A stretch of 64,000 nucleotides of DNA from Sapria himalayana (lineage: Eukaryota; Streptophyta; Magnoliopsida; Malpighiales; Rafflesiaceae). Of this stretch, positions 14,373-26,500 are shown piece after piece. The DNA is taken from NCBI GenBank assembly GCA_029783825.1, contig JAREIK010010445.1, forward strand, positions 1 to 64,000. Direction: 5' to 3'. The position numbers and the translations under genes are program-made. Positions within the stretch are counted from its first letter, which is position 1. The number at the start of each line of letters is the position of its first letter. The notes beneath the pieces are model-generated. The model searched no databases. It had not been told where the DNA came from and saw nothing but the letters and a program-made list of their open reading frames with translations.

Positions 14373-16200
14373 ATGTTTATAAATATCTATACAACATTTA
14401 CAAAAAACTACCTATTTATACAATTTTTTATATAACAATTATGTAACATTAAATATTTATACAATTTTGTAAATATTCATATTACATATTAATTTTAATA
14501 TAAATATAGAATATTTATAATGTTTATATAAATATGATATATATACTATATATTATTTATAAAAGTGTTAAATATATATAATTATATTTAAGTAACATTT
14601 ATAAAAATATTGTAATCACAAATATTATATCTTAACACTTGTTTAATTATATAATCATATGCCATTATATATAAAAGTATTTATAACTATTTTTAACTAT
14701 ATAATAATGTATAAAAATATGTATAATTATATATAACTATATTTCTAAAAAAATTACTGTATGTATAATAATATATAACTAAATATAATTGTATTTTACT
14801 AAATGTATAGCTATTAAATGTTATATATAATTATATCATTAACAACATACATATTTATAACTATATGTGTATAACATTATATAAATACTTGTATAACTAT
14901 GTAACACTCTATAAAATTAAATATAACTATATTTGTAACCATATAAACATATATGTATTCATATAATTAAATCAAAATATCAGTTTATAACGTTGTATAT
15001 ATTTATGTATAACTACATATAACTACATGTTTGAATATATCTATATATAACTATATGTTTAATTATACATAACTATTTATAACTATATATATTATATGTA
15101 AAATAATATATAACTATAAATAATTGTATCTTACTATATGTATAACTATAAAAGTTTTATACATAATTATATTTAAATATTAAATTTACAGCTTATATTT
15201 ATTATATATTTGTATACATTAGTATATAAAAAAGTATTTTACTATATCTTTACTTATACATAACTATATGTATAAATATATAAAATTAAATGAAAACATA
15301 TTTATACCTACATGTATAAATATAAGTATAACTATATGTGTAACTATATGTATACCCACATGTAACTATATTTATAATTACTCTATAATAATATACAACA
15401 TCATGTTTAACTAAATGTGTATAACTATATATAAATATTTGTATAACTATATAAAACTTTATATTATTAAATATAACTATATTTGTAACTGTGTATACAT
15501 ATATGTATACATAAATATAAATTTATATATTTGTTTATAATTTTGTATACGTATATGTATAACTACTTATAACTACTTGTATTAATATATCTATATATCA
15601 CTATTTGTTTAATTATATATAACTATTTATAACTATATATATTATATGTATAATAATATATAACTATAAATAATTATATCTTACTATATGTATAACTATA
15701 TAAGCTTTATACATAACTCTATTTAAATATATAATTTACAACTTGGATTTAATATATATTTGTATATATTAGTATATAAAAAATTATTTTACTATATCTA
15801 TATCTATACATAACTATATGTATAAATATTAAAAATTAAATGAACAAATATATACACCTACATGTATAAATATAAGTTTAACTATATGTGTAAATATATG
15901 TATAACCACATGTAACTATATTTATAATTACATGTATAACAACAAACAACATTATGTTTAACTATATGTGTATAACGATATATAAATATTTGTATAACTA
16001 AATAAAAGTCTATATAATTAGATATAACTATATTTATAACTATGTTTACATATATGTAAATCTATATATTTGTTTATAACTTTGTATACAATATGTATAA
16101 TTACTTATAATTATATCTATATATAATTATTTATATGTTTAACTATATATAATTATTTATAACTATATATACTATATGTATAATAACATATAACTATACA
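14196..16200. repeat. AT minisatellite of element A
   Basis: Two kilobases of TATAACTATATGTATAA-type sequence. Above the short period there is a longer unit: the anchor phrase around GTATAACCACATGTAACTAT occurs at 15350 and 15900, 550 bases apart, with matching sequence around both. The same anchor recurs in elements B and D. The minisatellite ends just before the phrase CACACTATAATGG, as it does in D. Confidence 0.85.
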
Positions 16201-16204
16201 TATA

Positions 16205-16990
16205 AGCCACACTATAATGGACCATCCTAGCACAACACGGCTATTTTAACGCCTCTATGTTTGACATTACTCATAAATAATAGTTTAAGTGGTTGATGAA
16301 TCACATGAGTTGCTTTTACATATTCTATGCTGGCTTTCTATTTATTTGTGTTTTGAATTATTTTCATCTTACAGACACCCATTCGAACTGTTTAGTGTAA
16401 TGGGGTGTGGTTGATTCTGAAACCTCCTCCACCTTTTATGATACCAACCCATACAATGTGTTAAGGCTTCGAGAGAAAGCCCAACATCTCCATACAAGAC
16501 AAGTATGTGGTCTAGTAGTCTTTTATGTTGTAATTAGAAGTTTTACAAACAAATTTCATAGTCTTCTAAGCTGCTTCTCATTATGTGTTAAGATGAAATG
16601 GATGGTAAAATAATTTCTAATTGATTGAAAAACTTTGTTCAGTATTCAGATTAGGCATAATGTGTTAAGATTAATAAGTTATAAAAGAAGATTTTATTTT
16701 TCTATTACAATTTGCATCTATTAGAAGAGAAAAAGGTCATATATGTATGTATGTATCCATATATGTATGTATCCATGGATGTAAGTATTGAACTTTCATC
16801 CTGAAAAATCTAGTTACAAATTTCTTGTGCCTTGTGTTTCCAGGTACAACGTAATTTTGAACAAACAAAGATGATTTTTGTAGCCCTAGATTATGTGTTT
16901 GATCCCTTTTTATGCTTATGATAGAATTTCTAGCTGTTTTATGTTAATGCTCCATTATGGATTAGGACCAAACCTATTGAATAAAAAATA
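16205..16990 (+). pseudogene. Captured Enhancer-of-polycomb-like (EPL1) gene fragment in element A
   Basis: The frame at 16407-16610 reads DTNPYNVLRLREKA followed by LHTR. This matches the conserved stretch of plant Enhancer-of-polycomb-like proteins (DTNPYNVFRPREKAHRLHTR in the family, from general knowledge). About ten codons on, it keeps a weak likeness to the family NNVQSFEKL segment (VIRSF then K). A second exon at 16844-16894 reads VQRNFEQTKMIF, after an AG acceptor, against family VRRNLEQ-K-I. Enhancer of polycomb is a scaffold subunit of NuA4-type histone acetyltransferase complexes. Only these two exon pieces and some intron are present, wedged between the minisatellite and the transposase, so this is a transduplicated fragment and not a working gene. 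Upstream frames are shifted relative to the better-preserved copy at 47950-48345. A chance likeness is very unlikely, since both exons occur in family order. Confidence 0.8.
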
Positions 16991-17146
16991 ACTATTGTAT
17001 GAGTGGAGGTAGAGGTGGATGTGTAGTAGGTTGCATATCATACGCGTAAAAAAACTTTATTGGAACCAACATAAATTATTAATGAACATAAAATTAATTG
17101 AGGATAATCATGTTTGTTTACTAAATTGATTTATTTGTGACTAGTT
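16991..17146 (+). other. Spacer between captured exon and TNP2
   Basis: About 155 bases with no recognised coding content. The last ~50 bases, ending CTAGTTATGG, match the sequence before the TNP2 start in element B (33230-33275). In B this follows the minisatellite directly. Confidence 0.5.
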
Positions 17147-19343
17147 ATGGAAAATGATGGTGAATGGATCTATGAGGGTCGAATAGTGAATGAAATGTTC
17201 TCTAATGAATGGGAGGATAAAGTTAATAAATTTGTTAAGTTTGCTTTGAGACATCCTAAGTGTGTGAATGATGGCACAACTATAAGGTGTCTTGCACTTT
17301 AGTTAAATATCAGAATAAAAAGTTTTTGAAAGTTGAGACTGTGAAGATGCATTTGTATAGAAATGGTTTTGTGGTGAATTACTATGTTTGGATATACCAA
17401 GGTGAGAAGCAAGTCCACCAGAGGTGTTCAAGTTTAGCACGGGTGTCAGTAAGTGAAACTGATCAGATGGTCTTGGATAATATAAATCACACTACATACC
17501 ATAGAATGGTTTGTGATGCTGGAGACAACCCTACATATGAGAGAAATTCTAAGCATACTCAACTATCTACAGCCATGAGGATGTTAGAAATAAAGTGCAT
17601 ACATAGGTGTTCACGGGCATGCTTTGATGATATGTCTAATTTAATTTAAGAATTATTACCACAAGATAATCTGATGCCATTGGATTTCTATAGCATGAAG
17701 AAGTTATTTAGAGACTTGGGATTACCCATATAGGTCATTCATTGTAGTGTGAATAACTATATGATATAGTGGGTTGATGATAGTCACCTTAATATTTGTA
17801 AAATATGTGAGCATGCTCGGTACAAGAAAAAGGTTAAAGGGTTTAGAAATATATTATATTTATGGAAGTTGAAGGTGCCATTTAAGAAGATGCACTATTT
17901 TCCAATAACACCTAGGTTGTAGAGATTGTATGCATCAACCACAATATCTAATGAAATGAGGTGACATTCAGAGTATCATATAGATGATGGTAAGATGTGT
18001 CACCCTTCTGATGCCGCTACTTTGAAATATTTTGATGGGTGTTTCCCTAATTTTTCTTTTAAAATTTGAAATGTTAGGCTAGGTTTATTTGCTAATGATT
18101 TTCATCCATTTGGTGAATCTAGACAACAATATTCTTTGTGGCCTGTGGTGGTGACGTCATATAACTTGCCTCCAGAGACTTATGTATGAAGGAGGATTTA
18201 TATTTTTGATCGTGTTAGTGTTGGGGCCTATGTATCCAAAGGGGAAGATAGATATTTTCTTGCAGCCATTGATAGTGGAGTTGAAAAGTCATTGGGGTGT
18301 TGGGGTTCAAACTTATGATATTTCCAAACAACAAAATTTTTAGATGTGCTCTACCCTCATGTGGACCATAAATGCATTTCCAACATATTCTATGATGCCT
18401 GGGTGGAGTACAGTTGGAATGTTGGCATGTCTGCATTGTATGGAAGATTTTGATGCTTTTAGATTAATTAAGAGCAAAAAATAGTCATGGTTCGACAATT
18501 ATCAAAAATATTTGCCTATTAATCATCCGTATCAACGTAACACCAAAGGCTTCATTAAGAATAGAAAGGCTACTAAACAATTCCTGGGGGTTAGATCTGG
18601 GGATGAAATTTTGTAGGATTTGAATAACAAAGGGTTGAGGAAGGTGATAGATGTTGATGCCGAGGTTGTGAATGCACCTATATCTAAGACTTGTCAGTAG
18701 AATAAGATAAGTATTTTTTATGATTTGCTCTACTACCATGAACACTTGTTCAGGCACAATCTCAATGTTATGCATATCGAGAAGAATGTGTTTGATAATT
18801 TTTTCAATATAGTGTTTAACATTCCAGGGAAAGCTAAGGACACATGCAAGTCAAGAGATGAGTTGAATAAATATTATCATCATCCTCAATTTGGACAAAA
18901 TATTATCCAGTAAATACCATGATGTGGCATTTATTCTGAATAAATCATAGAAGAAGGATGTGTTGGAGTGGGTAAAAAAACATAGATTTCTAGATGGTTA
19001 TGCTTCTAATTAGGAGAGATGTGTGGATTCAAACAAACTTATGATGTTTGGCATGAAGAGTCGTGATTTTCATTGTATTCATACAAATGTTATTACCAAT
19101 TGCTCTATTCTTCAAGCAACTGACTTCTTCTTCTTTGATTGATGATGAGTTGAAGAATCTAGATGAACAAATTTCAGTTATCTTATGCAAACTTGAGAAA
19201 ATCTTCCATCCAAAGTTTTTTTGACTCAATCAAACATCTACTAGTGCACTTGGCTTATGAAGCTAGGATTGCTAGTCTAGTCCATTATCGTTGGATGTAT
19301 CCTCCAGAAAGGTAATATTAATTCACTTAACCAATTCTTTTCC

Positions 19344-19375
<32 letters not shown>

Positions 19376-20640
19376 AACATGACTAGTAATTTCCAATAAT
19401 CTTTTGTAGATACTTGAAGAAAATAAAGCATACATTAATAAATAAGGTTTAGGTTCAGGGTTCTATATCAATTGGTTATATTATGGATGAAGATGCCAAT
19501 TTCACATCATTCTATTTCAAAGAATGAGATCCAACATTTCCACTTAAAGAAAAGTAGAATGATGTTTATCTTGATGACATTGTGGGTAATGATATATTTG
19601 AAATTTTCAAGCCTCTGGGTAAAGCAATTGGTACTGAAGGGAAATATTATCTAGCAGACAATGAATATACTATAGCTCATCTATATGTCCTAATGAATTG
19701 TCCAAAGGTTCAATCATTCATAGAGTAAGTATTTCCTAAAAGTCAAATGAGATCTATTTAGTATTTTTATATACTATTTCCGATCAATGTATCGATTATT
19801 TATAATTTCTTTTTTTAGTTAATTTGTTATAGAAAAACATAAACAATTTCTAAACATGAATGCCGAAGCTATCAATGCCATGACGGAACAAGAATTTCCA
19901 TCATTGTTTGAAAAATATGTATGTTTACTAAACATGAAAATCACAAAACATTTGTATTGTTATAATACAAATTTATAATTGTAATATCAACAATCCACTG
20001 ATTTCTGATTACTGGTTAATAATCATGCAAATAAATTTTCTAATCATTATCTTCTAAGTATAGCACGATGTCCTCTAAGAGAGGTTAGAACTTACAATGG
20101 TTACTATGCGAATGGTTTTAAATTTCACACTAAATCATATGGTAGTTGTTGGGCAACAGAAAATATGGGGGTATTCATTAAAGGATCCATATCCAATGAA
20201 ACCGAATCTGACTATTACGAGACACTGGTTGAAGTGGTCGATTTAGAATTTGAAGCCCTCCCTATTAAAAATACTATGTTATTCAAATGTGAATGGTTCA
20301 ACCCAACACTACATGTCAGTATTGTTGTTCATCCTCGATATAATTTGTCGATGTGCACAATAAAAAATGATTCAATAAATATGAACATTTTTTCTTAGCA
20401 GTTCCAAGATCACATGTTTATTATAATGAATATCTGAGTCGGACTGGTCCTAGAAAGGATTGGAAAGTTGTGTGTAAGATCAAAACAATTGCTCAAATTG
20501 ACATCTCCGCATCACCATGTACTAATATTATAGAACCAGCTTTTCAAAATGATGACAATGATGTTATTAACGAAGCTGTTGTGGGAGATGAAGCATCCTT
20601 TTAGTCGCATCTTCTAAGATGAATACACGTGGGGATGTTG
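17147..20640 (+). pseudogene. TNP2-type CACTA transposase pseudogene (element A)
   Basis: Frames read in succession show the full domain order of plant TNP2 proteins. From the ATG at 17147 there is a transposase-associated domain (EWIYEGRIVN, then after a frameshift near 17290 VETVKMHLYRNGF and YYVW). At 17790-18920 is the Transposase_21 core (CKICEHARYKKK, MHYFPITPRL, HPSDAATLKYFDG, NVRLGLFANDFHPFG, PVVVTSYNLPPE, RHNLNVMHIEKNVFDN). At 19190-19530 is a DUF4218-like part (VHLAYEAR, YRWMYPPERYLKK) with an intron from 19313 to about 19409. At 20050-20460 is DUF4216 (YNGYYANGFKF, MLFKCEWFNPT), then an acidic tail. The family enzyme binds and cuts CACTA ends. Many in-frame stops replace Gln, Trp or Arg codons, and there is at least one frameshift, so no functional protein can be made. 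Confidence 0.9.
19344..19374. repeat. (TA)n/(AC)n microsatellite in TNP2 intron
   Basis: A short TA run passes into about 12 AC dinucleotides within the intron inferred from GGTAATATT at 19312 and the TTTTGTAG acceptor near 19409. Confidence 0.9.
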
Positions 20641-20879
20641 ATATTGATGAATATTTAATTGATTATGAGTAAGAAATGAGTGATGAAGAGGAGTTTGAAA
20701 ATGATGTTACTATATCTGAAGAAGAAGATGAACTAGATTTGGATGATTCTGATGAGAATGAGCAGATAGTGAGTTTTATGTTATTTTAATCGTTAATCAT
20801 TTTTATTTATTTTCATTGCCTTATGTATTTTACTTGAAGCTTACTAATCAATAATGTGTTTTTTATTATTTTTAACAGA
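20641..20879 (+). other. Acidic TNP2 tail and intergenic gap
   Basis: The start of this stretch still reads as an acidic Asp/Glu-rich frame (EFENDVTISEEEDEL), joining the DUF4216 part. It then becomes T-rich, ending in an AG acceptor-like site before the next coding block. I see no other gene. Confidence 0.5.
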
Positions 20880-22700
20880 TATGACACATGGATGAGGTAG
20901 AGGAAGCACGTTGCAAGGTCGTACCAGTTTTGGTATATGTAGCAAGGCCTCAAGTATGCCCTATCCTGGTAGAGGGGCAGGGATGGATGAGATGCCATAG
21001 CAGATAGAGAAGGTTGTTAATTTACCATAGAAGTAGCATCATTAGACTGAACCACATAATGGTCCTGAGATTTTGATGAATGATCAAGAGACGTGGGAGG
21101 GAGAAGAGAGAAAGGATGAAGATGTTGGAGAGTCTTCCTCAGAGCATAGAAGTATGCCCTACAGACGAGACTCTCCATATTGCTCAGTTTGATCCGACAA
21201 TTGATAATCCATACAATATTAAAATTAACTAATGATTTATCAATTTCTTAATTTATTTCTTACTTGCTATTAAATTTTGGGTTACAAGACGAAGTTAGAG
21301 CCGTCTGATTCAATTTCTAGAGTTCTGAAAACAATTTTTAGGAAGTCCTTTAAACCTAATGGACATAATTGGAAGTCATTGATGCATAGAGACTAGTTGA
21401 TGATTTGGAGAGAATTTAAGGTACATATTACTACGTAACATTTTTTACATCTTTTATTTATTCTTTTGTTCACTGATAAAAAATGTTTAAATTATAATTA
21501 CAGAAAGTTCATAGGTGGACACAACCAAAGGAGGAGGTCAAAAGTGTGTTCTACAAACATGCTACTAGTTAGAATAAAGACATAGTGTACGAGGTCAAAG
21601 ATAAATAGTTGAAGAAGAAAGAGCAAGATTTGAGTATCCCGGATCATGTTTTCAAAGAGTGGCGGAGAAGATGGGAAGATCCTAATTATAGGAAGAGGTG
21701 TGATAAATAGATCGGAAATCATCGCTCAGAGTGGGCTGGAGAGGGTAGTGGCATGTGTACACACACTTATGGATCTTGCTCTATACATGAGCACGAATGA
21801 GCATTGGCATTATTTCTAATTTATTCTTTTTATGTTTACTACTTTGTGAATTATGTTCAATTATGCCTACTTTTCATTTGTCATAAGAAATTTATTTTGA
21901 ATAGAATTAATGTATGTGTTGTGTATAATTAAAGACATGCAAGGAGGGTAAGAACCCCAGTGCTCCTTGCTTATTCAGATACATGCACACGAAGGCTCAT
22001 GATGATTAGACTTTTGTTGATCAGAGATCTCGTGCAGCAAATGTAAGTTTCATTAAAATAAAATTACTTCTCTCTTTTTTTTGAATATAAATTTAAATAC
22101 ATATCATACATGTTGATTAGGCGATATATGAGGAAATGTTAGCTACTGCGACTCAGGTGTATTCCTAGTCTACTTCAGGTTTATGTGAAGGTGTAACTGG
22201 TAGTTCTCATTCATCAGTTCCACCAGTTGAAACGAATCAGATTTGGTAAGAGGCTATTGATGGCAAGGAAAAGATGCTCGTCTATGGTGTCGGTTCATTA
22301 ACATCATCATTCTACTCACATAGATGACCAGATTATGAAGCTGCATTTTCAAGAACATCTTTGAATTTGTTCTCGATGATGGAGGACTTTCAGGATGCGA
22401 TGCAAAATGCGATACATTATCAATCGGTGAATACCGAGTGATACATGATCAATTATGAGGATGATAGGGATGAGTTGCATATGTGTTTTGATTGGTTTAG
22501 AAAGAAGGTTCTGGATGGAGGATTGTAGTTCAACCCTAATGATCTACCTCAAATTGTTCAGCATAATACTCCAAATACAGCATCTACTCCACCTACAACA
22601 GCACCTACAGCAACCGCATCAGGACTAGTAGAAGCACACAGCTCTACCCTCGGTGCCCAACATCTCACCATATGGACCAGATACGTCTCAACATAAAGAT
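20880..22700 (+). pseudogene. Ptta/En/Spm (Transposase_24, TNP1/TNPA-like) pseudogene
   Basis: The second CACTA protein lies downstream of TNP2 on the same strand. A Gly/Arg-rich start (LQGRTSFG) and an acidic stretch come first. An exon at 21290-21420 then reads ISRVLKTIFRKSFKPNG and W-EF. The next, at 21505-21800, reads VHRWTQPKEEVKSVFYKHAT, then DHVFKEWRRRWEDPNY, a conserved NHRSEW-like segment and HTYGS. Exons at 21955-22040 and 22120-22440 give FRYMHTKAHDD, YEEMLATATQVYS and YGVGS. This order is that of plant Ptta/En/Spm proteins, which are thought to bind subterminal repeats. A low-complexity Pro/Thr/Ala tail lies near 22570-22620. Introns are AT-rich. Several TAG and TGA codons interrupt the frames, so it is a pseudogene. 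Confidence 0.85.
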
Positions 22701-22865
22701 TATGAAACTAGGTTGGATGAACGAGTGTGTTAAACACATTTTTTTCATGTCTTAAACTTGGAATTTGGTATTCATTTTTTTATTTTAACTTGACTTATTT
22801 TCTATATATATGCATTATATATATTAGTTTGCTTGTTTTAATTGTGCATTTCTTTTGTTTTGTAA

Positions 22866-22924
<59 letters not shown>

Positions 22925-22970
22925 TAATTAATTTATTTATTTATTTATTTCAAAGCAAGATATAAAACTC
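22701..22970. repeat. 3' region of element A with long (TA)n run
   Basis: T-rich sequence follows the last coding exon. A pure TA run occupies 22868-22921, followed by TTTA repeats. No gene is seen. Confidence 0.85.
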
Positions 22971-23530
22971 AAAATGGAAAAAAAAATATTTAAAAATTAA
23001 TTTATAGACCAAATTAAGACCAAAAACTGACCTAAATTTTTTAATATCAATAGTTAGTAAAATGTCACCAAATGGTCGATAATACTTTTGGAGACAAATT
23101 ACCTACCATGGATATTAAAACATTTTGGTTGGTTTTTGGTAGCAATTTCTTTGGTTATAATTGAAAATTTGGAGACTATTTACCAACCTAATGCTTTTGG
23201 TCGAAAAATGTATGGAATATGGTCGGTAATTATTTGTCTGTAGATGGTCGGTAAATGGTCGGTAAGTACCGACCATTTGGAGACATTTTAGCGACCTGAT
23301 ATTTTTGGTCTGAAAATGGTCGGAATATAATCGGTAATTATTTGTCGGTGAATGGTCGATGAATGATCAGAAATTAACCGACCAACATATTTTTTGTCGG
23401 CAAAAAAATTACCCACAAGCAAAATTATGACTAAATAATTTGGACGGCAAATGATCAATAATAGGTTTACCAACCAAAAATAGTTAATTACGGACCAATA
23501 ATTAGTTGGTAATTCGGTGAATTTTAGTAG
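22971..23530. repeat. Right subterminal repeats of element A
   Basis: GGTCGGTAA, TGGTCGATAA, GTACCGACC and close variants occur many times in both orientations over ~550 bases, densest at 23215-23460. This is the classic subterminal array of a CACTA element. It ends in TTAGTTGGTAATTCGGTG and then TTTTAGTAG at the border with the TCTA array. Confidence 0.85.
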
Positions 23531-26500
23531 TCTATCTATCTGTCTATAGATCGATCGATCTATCTATCTATCTATTTACCAATCAATCAATCTATCTATC
23601 TTTTTTTTCTATCTATCTATTGATCTATTGATCTATTTATCTTTCTTTATATATGTATATCTATATGTCTATCTATCTATCTATCTATCTATTTTTCTAT
23701 CTATCAATCTATATTATATGTATCTTTTGCCTATTTATTTGTCTATCTATCTATATATTTGCCTAATTATCTATTTGTCTTTCTCTTTATCTATCTATCT
23801 ATCTATATGCTTTTCTATTTATCTTTGTATCAATCTATCTATATATCTATCTTTCATTATATCAATCAATCAATATATCTATCTATTTATCAATATGTCT
23901 ATCAATCTATCTATAAATCTATCTATATATTTGTATATCAATCTATTTATGTATCTATCTATCTATCAATTTATATATCTATCTTTCTATCTATCTACCA
24001 TTTTATATAGCTAACTATCTACCTATCTACCTCTCTAACTATTTGCCAATCTATCTATCTATCTGTCTTTCTATCTATATATCTAACTATCTATCTATCC
24101 ATCTACCTATCTATCTATTTGTGTATCTATTTGTCTATCTATCTATCTATCGATGTATTTATCTATCTATCTATATTTATATCAATTTGTCTATCTATCT
24201 ATCAATCTATCTATCTATCTCAATATCAATTTTTCTATAACACAATCTATACATATGTCTATCTATCTATATATTTGACTGCCTATTTATCTATCAATCA
24301 ATCCATCGATATATCTATCTATTTGTATATCTTTATATCTATCTTTCTTTCTTTCTCTCTATTTTTCGGTCAATCTATATCTCTTTATATCTATTAATGT
24401 ACCTATATATCTATCTATTTGTCAGTCTTTATGTCTATATATCTGTCAGTCTTTATGTCTATCTATATGTCTATCTATTTATATATCTCTCTATTGGTTT
24501 ATATATCTATCTATCTATCAATGAATCTATCTATCTATCGATCTATCTATCTATGTATCTATCAATCTATTAATCTATCTTTATGTCAATCAATCTATTT
24601 ATCTATATGCCTATTTATTTATCTATCAATCTATCTAATTATCTATCTATATATCTATTTATCAATCAATATATCTATCTGGCTAGTTATATATCTATCT
24701 ATCTATTGATATATATTTTTTTCTATCTATCTATTTATCTATATATCTATCTGTCTAAAAATCTATCTATCAATAAGTCTATCAATCTATCTTTCAATTT
24801 GTCTATCAATCTTTCTATTAATTCATCAATCTGTCTGTTTATCTATCTGTTTATCAATATTTCTATCTATCTATCAATATGTCTATTTTTTTGAATATCT
24901 TTCATTCTTTATATCTTTTTATCTGTTTATCTATCTATTTGTCTTCATGTCTATCAATCATTCTATCTATCTATTTATCTATCTATCTATTTATCAATCT
25001 TTCTATCTATTGGTCTATCTTTTTGTCTATCTATCTGTCTATCTAGTTATCTATATGTCTGTCTATATATATATATATATATGTTAATCATATATCTATC
25101 ATTTTGTTTATATATGTAACTATCTATCTATCAATTTGTCTCTCTATTGTATATCTATATCATTATCTATATTTATTTATCTATCTATCTTTCTTTCTAT
25201 TTGCATTTCTATCTATCTATCTATCTATATATTTAGTTATCTCTATGTCTATCAATCTATTTATTAATCAATCTATCTATCTATATACTTATGAATATGT
25301 AAATCTATCTATTTATCTATCTCTCTAACTATCTATTTGTCAATGTATATATCTATCTCACTATCAATCTATAAATCTCTCTATCAATCTATCTATTAAT
25401 CTATATATTTATCTATCAATTTAACTAGTTAGTTATTTGTCTATCTATCTATCTATCTATGTATTTGTCTAATAATCTATCTATATTACTATCTATCTAT
25501 CAATCTATCATTCAATCTATCTGTTTATCTATCAATCTATCTTTCTATATATTAATATGTCTATCTATCTATATATCTATCTATCAATATGACTATATAT
25601 ATATATATATATATATTTATCTATCTATATATATATATATATATCTATTTATCTATCTATATATCTATCTATATATTTATATATCTATTTATTTGTCTGT
25701 CTATATGTCTATTTATCTGTTTATCTATCTATCTATCTATATATCTAAATATTTATCTATCTGTCTATCTATCTATTTATCTATCTATCCATCTATCTAT
25801 CAATCAGTGTGTCTATCTATTTATTTATTTATCTATATTAATATCTATCTATCTATCTTCTATCTTTCTATCTATGTATCTATCTATCTATCTATATGTC
25901 TATTTATCTATCTAACTATCTATCTATCTATCTTTCTATTTATGGGTTTATCTATCTATCTTTCTATTTGTCTATATATCTTTCTTTCTATTTTCCTATC
26001 TATTTAGTTATATATTTATCTATTTATCTATCTATATATTTGTCTATCTCACTGTCTATCTTTCTATCTATCTTTTTATCTATTTTCTGTCTATCAACAT
26101 ATCTATATTCCTAACTATCTTTCTATATATCTATTTTTCTATATATCTATCTCTTTATCTATCTATCTATCTATATTTATATTGCTCTATCTATTTATCT
26201 ATCTACCAATATGTCTATCAATTTGTTTATCAATCTATATATTAATAAATCTATCCATCTGTCTATCTATCTATGTATTTGTATATTTATCTATCTATAA
26301 AGAAATCTATCAATATGTCTATCTTTTGTCTATCTATCAAACTATCTTTCTATCTTTCTATTTGTCTACTTATCTATCTAACTATAAGTCAATTACTCTA
26401 CATGTCTACCTATATGTCTATATGTCAGCTTTTATATCTATCTATATATCAATCTATCTATTTGTCTATCTATCTATATCTCTATTTATCTTTCTATCTA

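Larger units (their letters stand above)
13503..23530 (+). mobile_element. CACTA (En/Spm) element A, nearly full length, degenerate
   Basis: A 10-kb unit lies between two TCTA arrays. Inside, in order, are a left subterminal region with GGTCGGTAA/TTACCGACC-type motifs, a 5' non-coding region, an AT minisatellite, a captured host-gene fragment, a TNP2 pseudogene, a Ptta/En/Spm pseudogene and a longer right subterminal region with the same motif. The right edge reads GGTGAATTTTAGTAG; its reverse complement begins CTACTAAAATTCACC, as expected for a CACTACTAAAA-type terminus that has lost the outermost bases. The left terminus is more eroded but keeps ATTAGCGAAT next to TTACCGAC. No target duplication can be read because both flanks are repeat. 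All genes carry stops, so it should be non-autonomous now. Confidence 0.85.

Noticed and set aside
17741..17752. ATTGTAGTG as a possible CACTA right terminus
   Set aside because: It lies inside the TNP2 coding region at a place explained by the protein frame, with no subterminal repeats next to it.
18215..18775. Minus-strand open frames at 18215-18436 and 18485-18775
   Set aside because: They are shadows of the TNP2 core, whose plus-strand frames match family motifs in order. The matching minus-strand frame in B (34290-34565) has the same cause.
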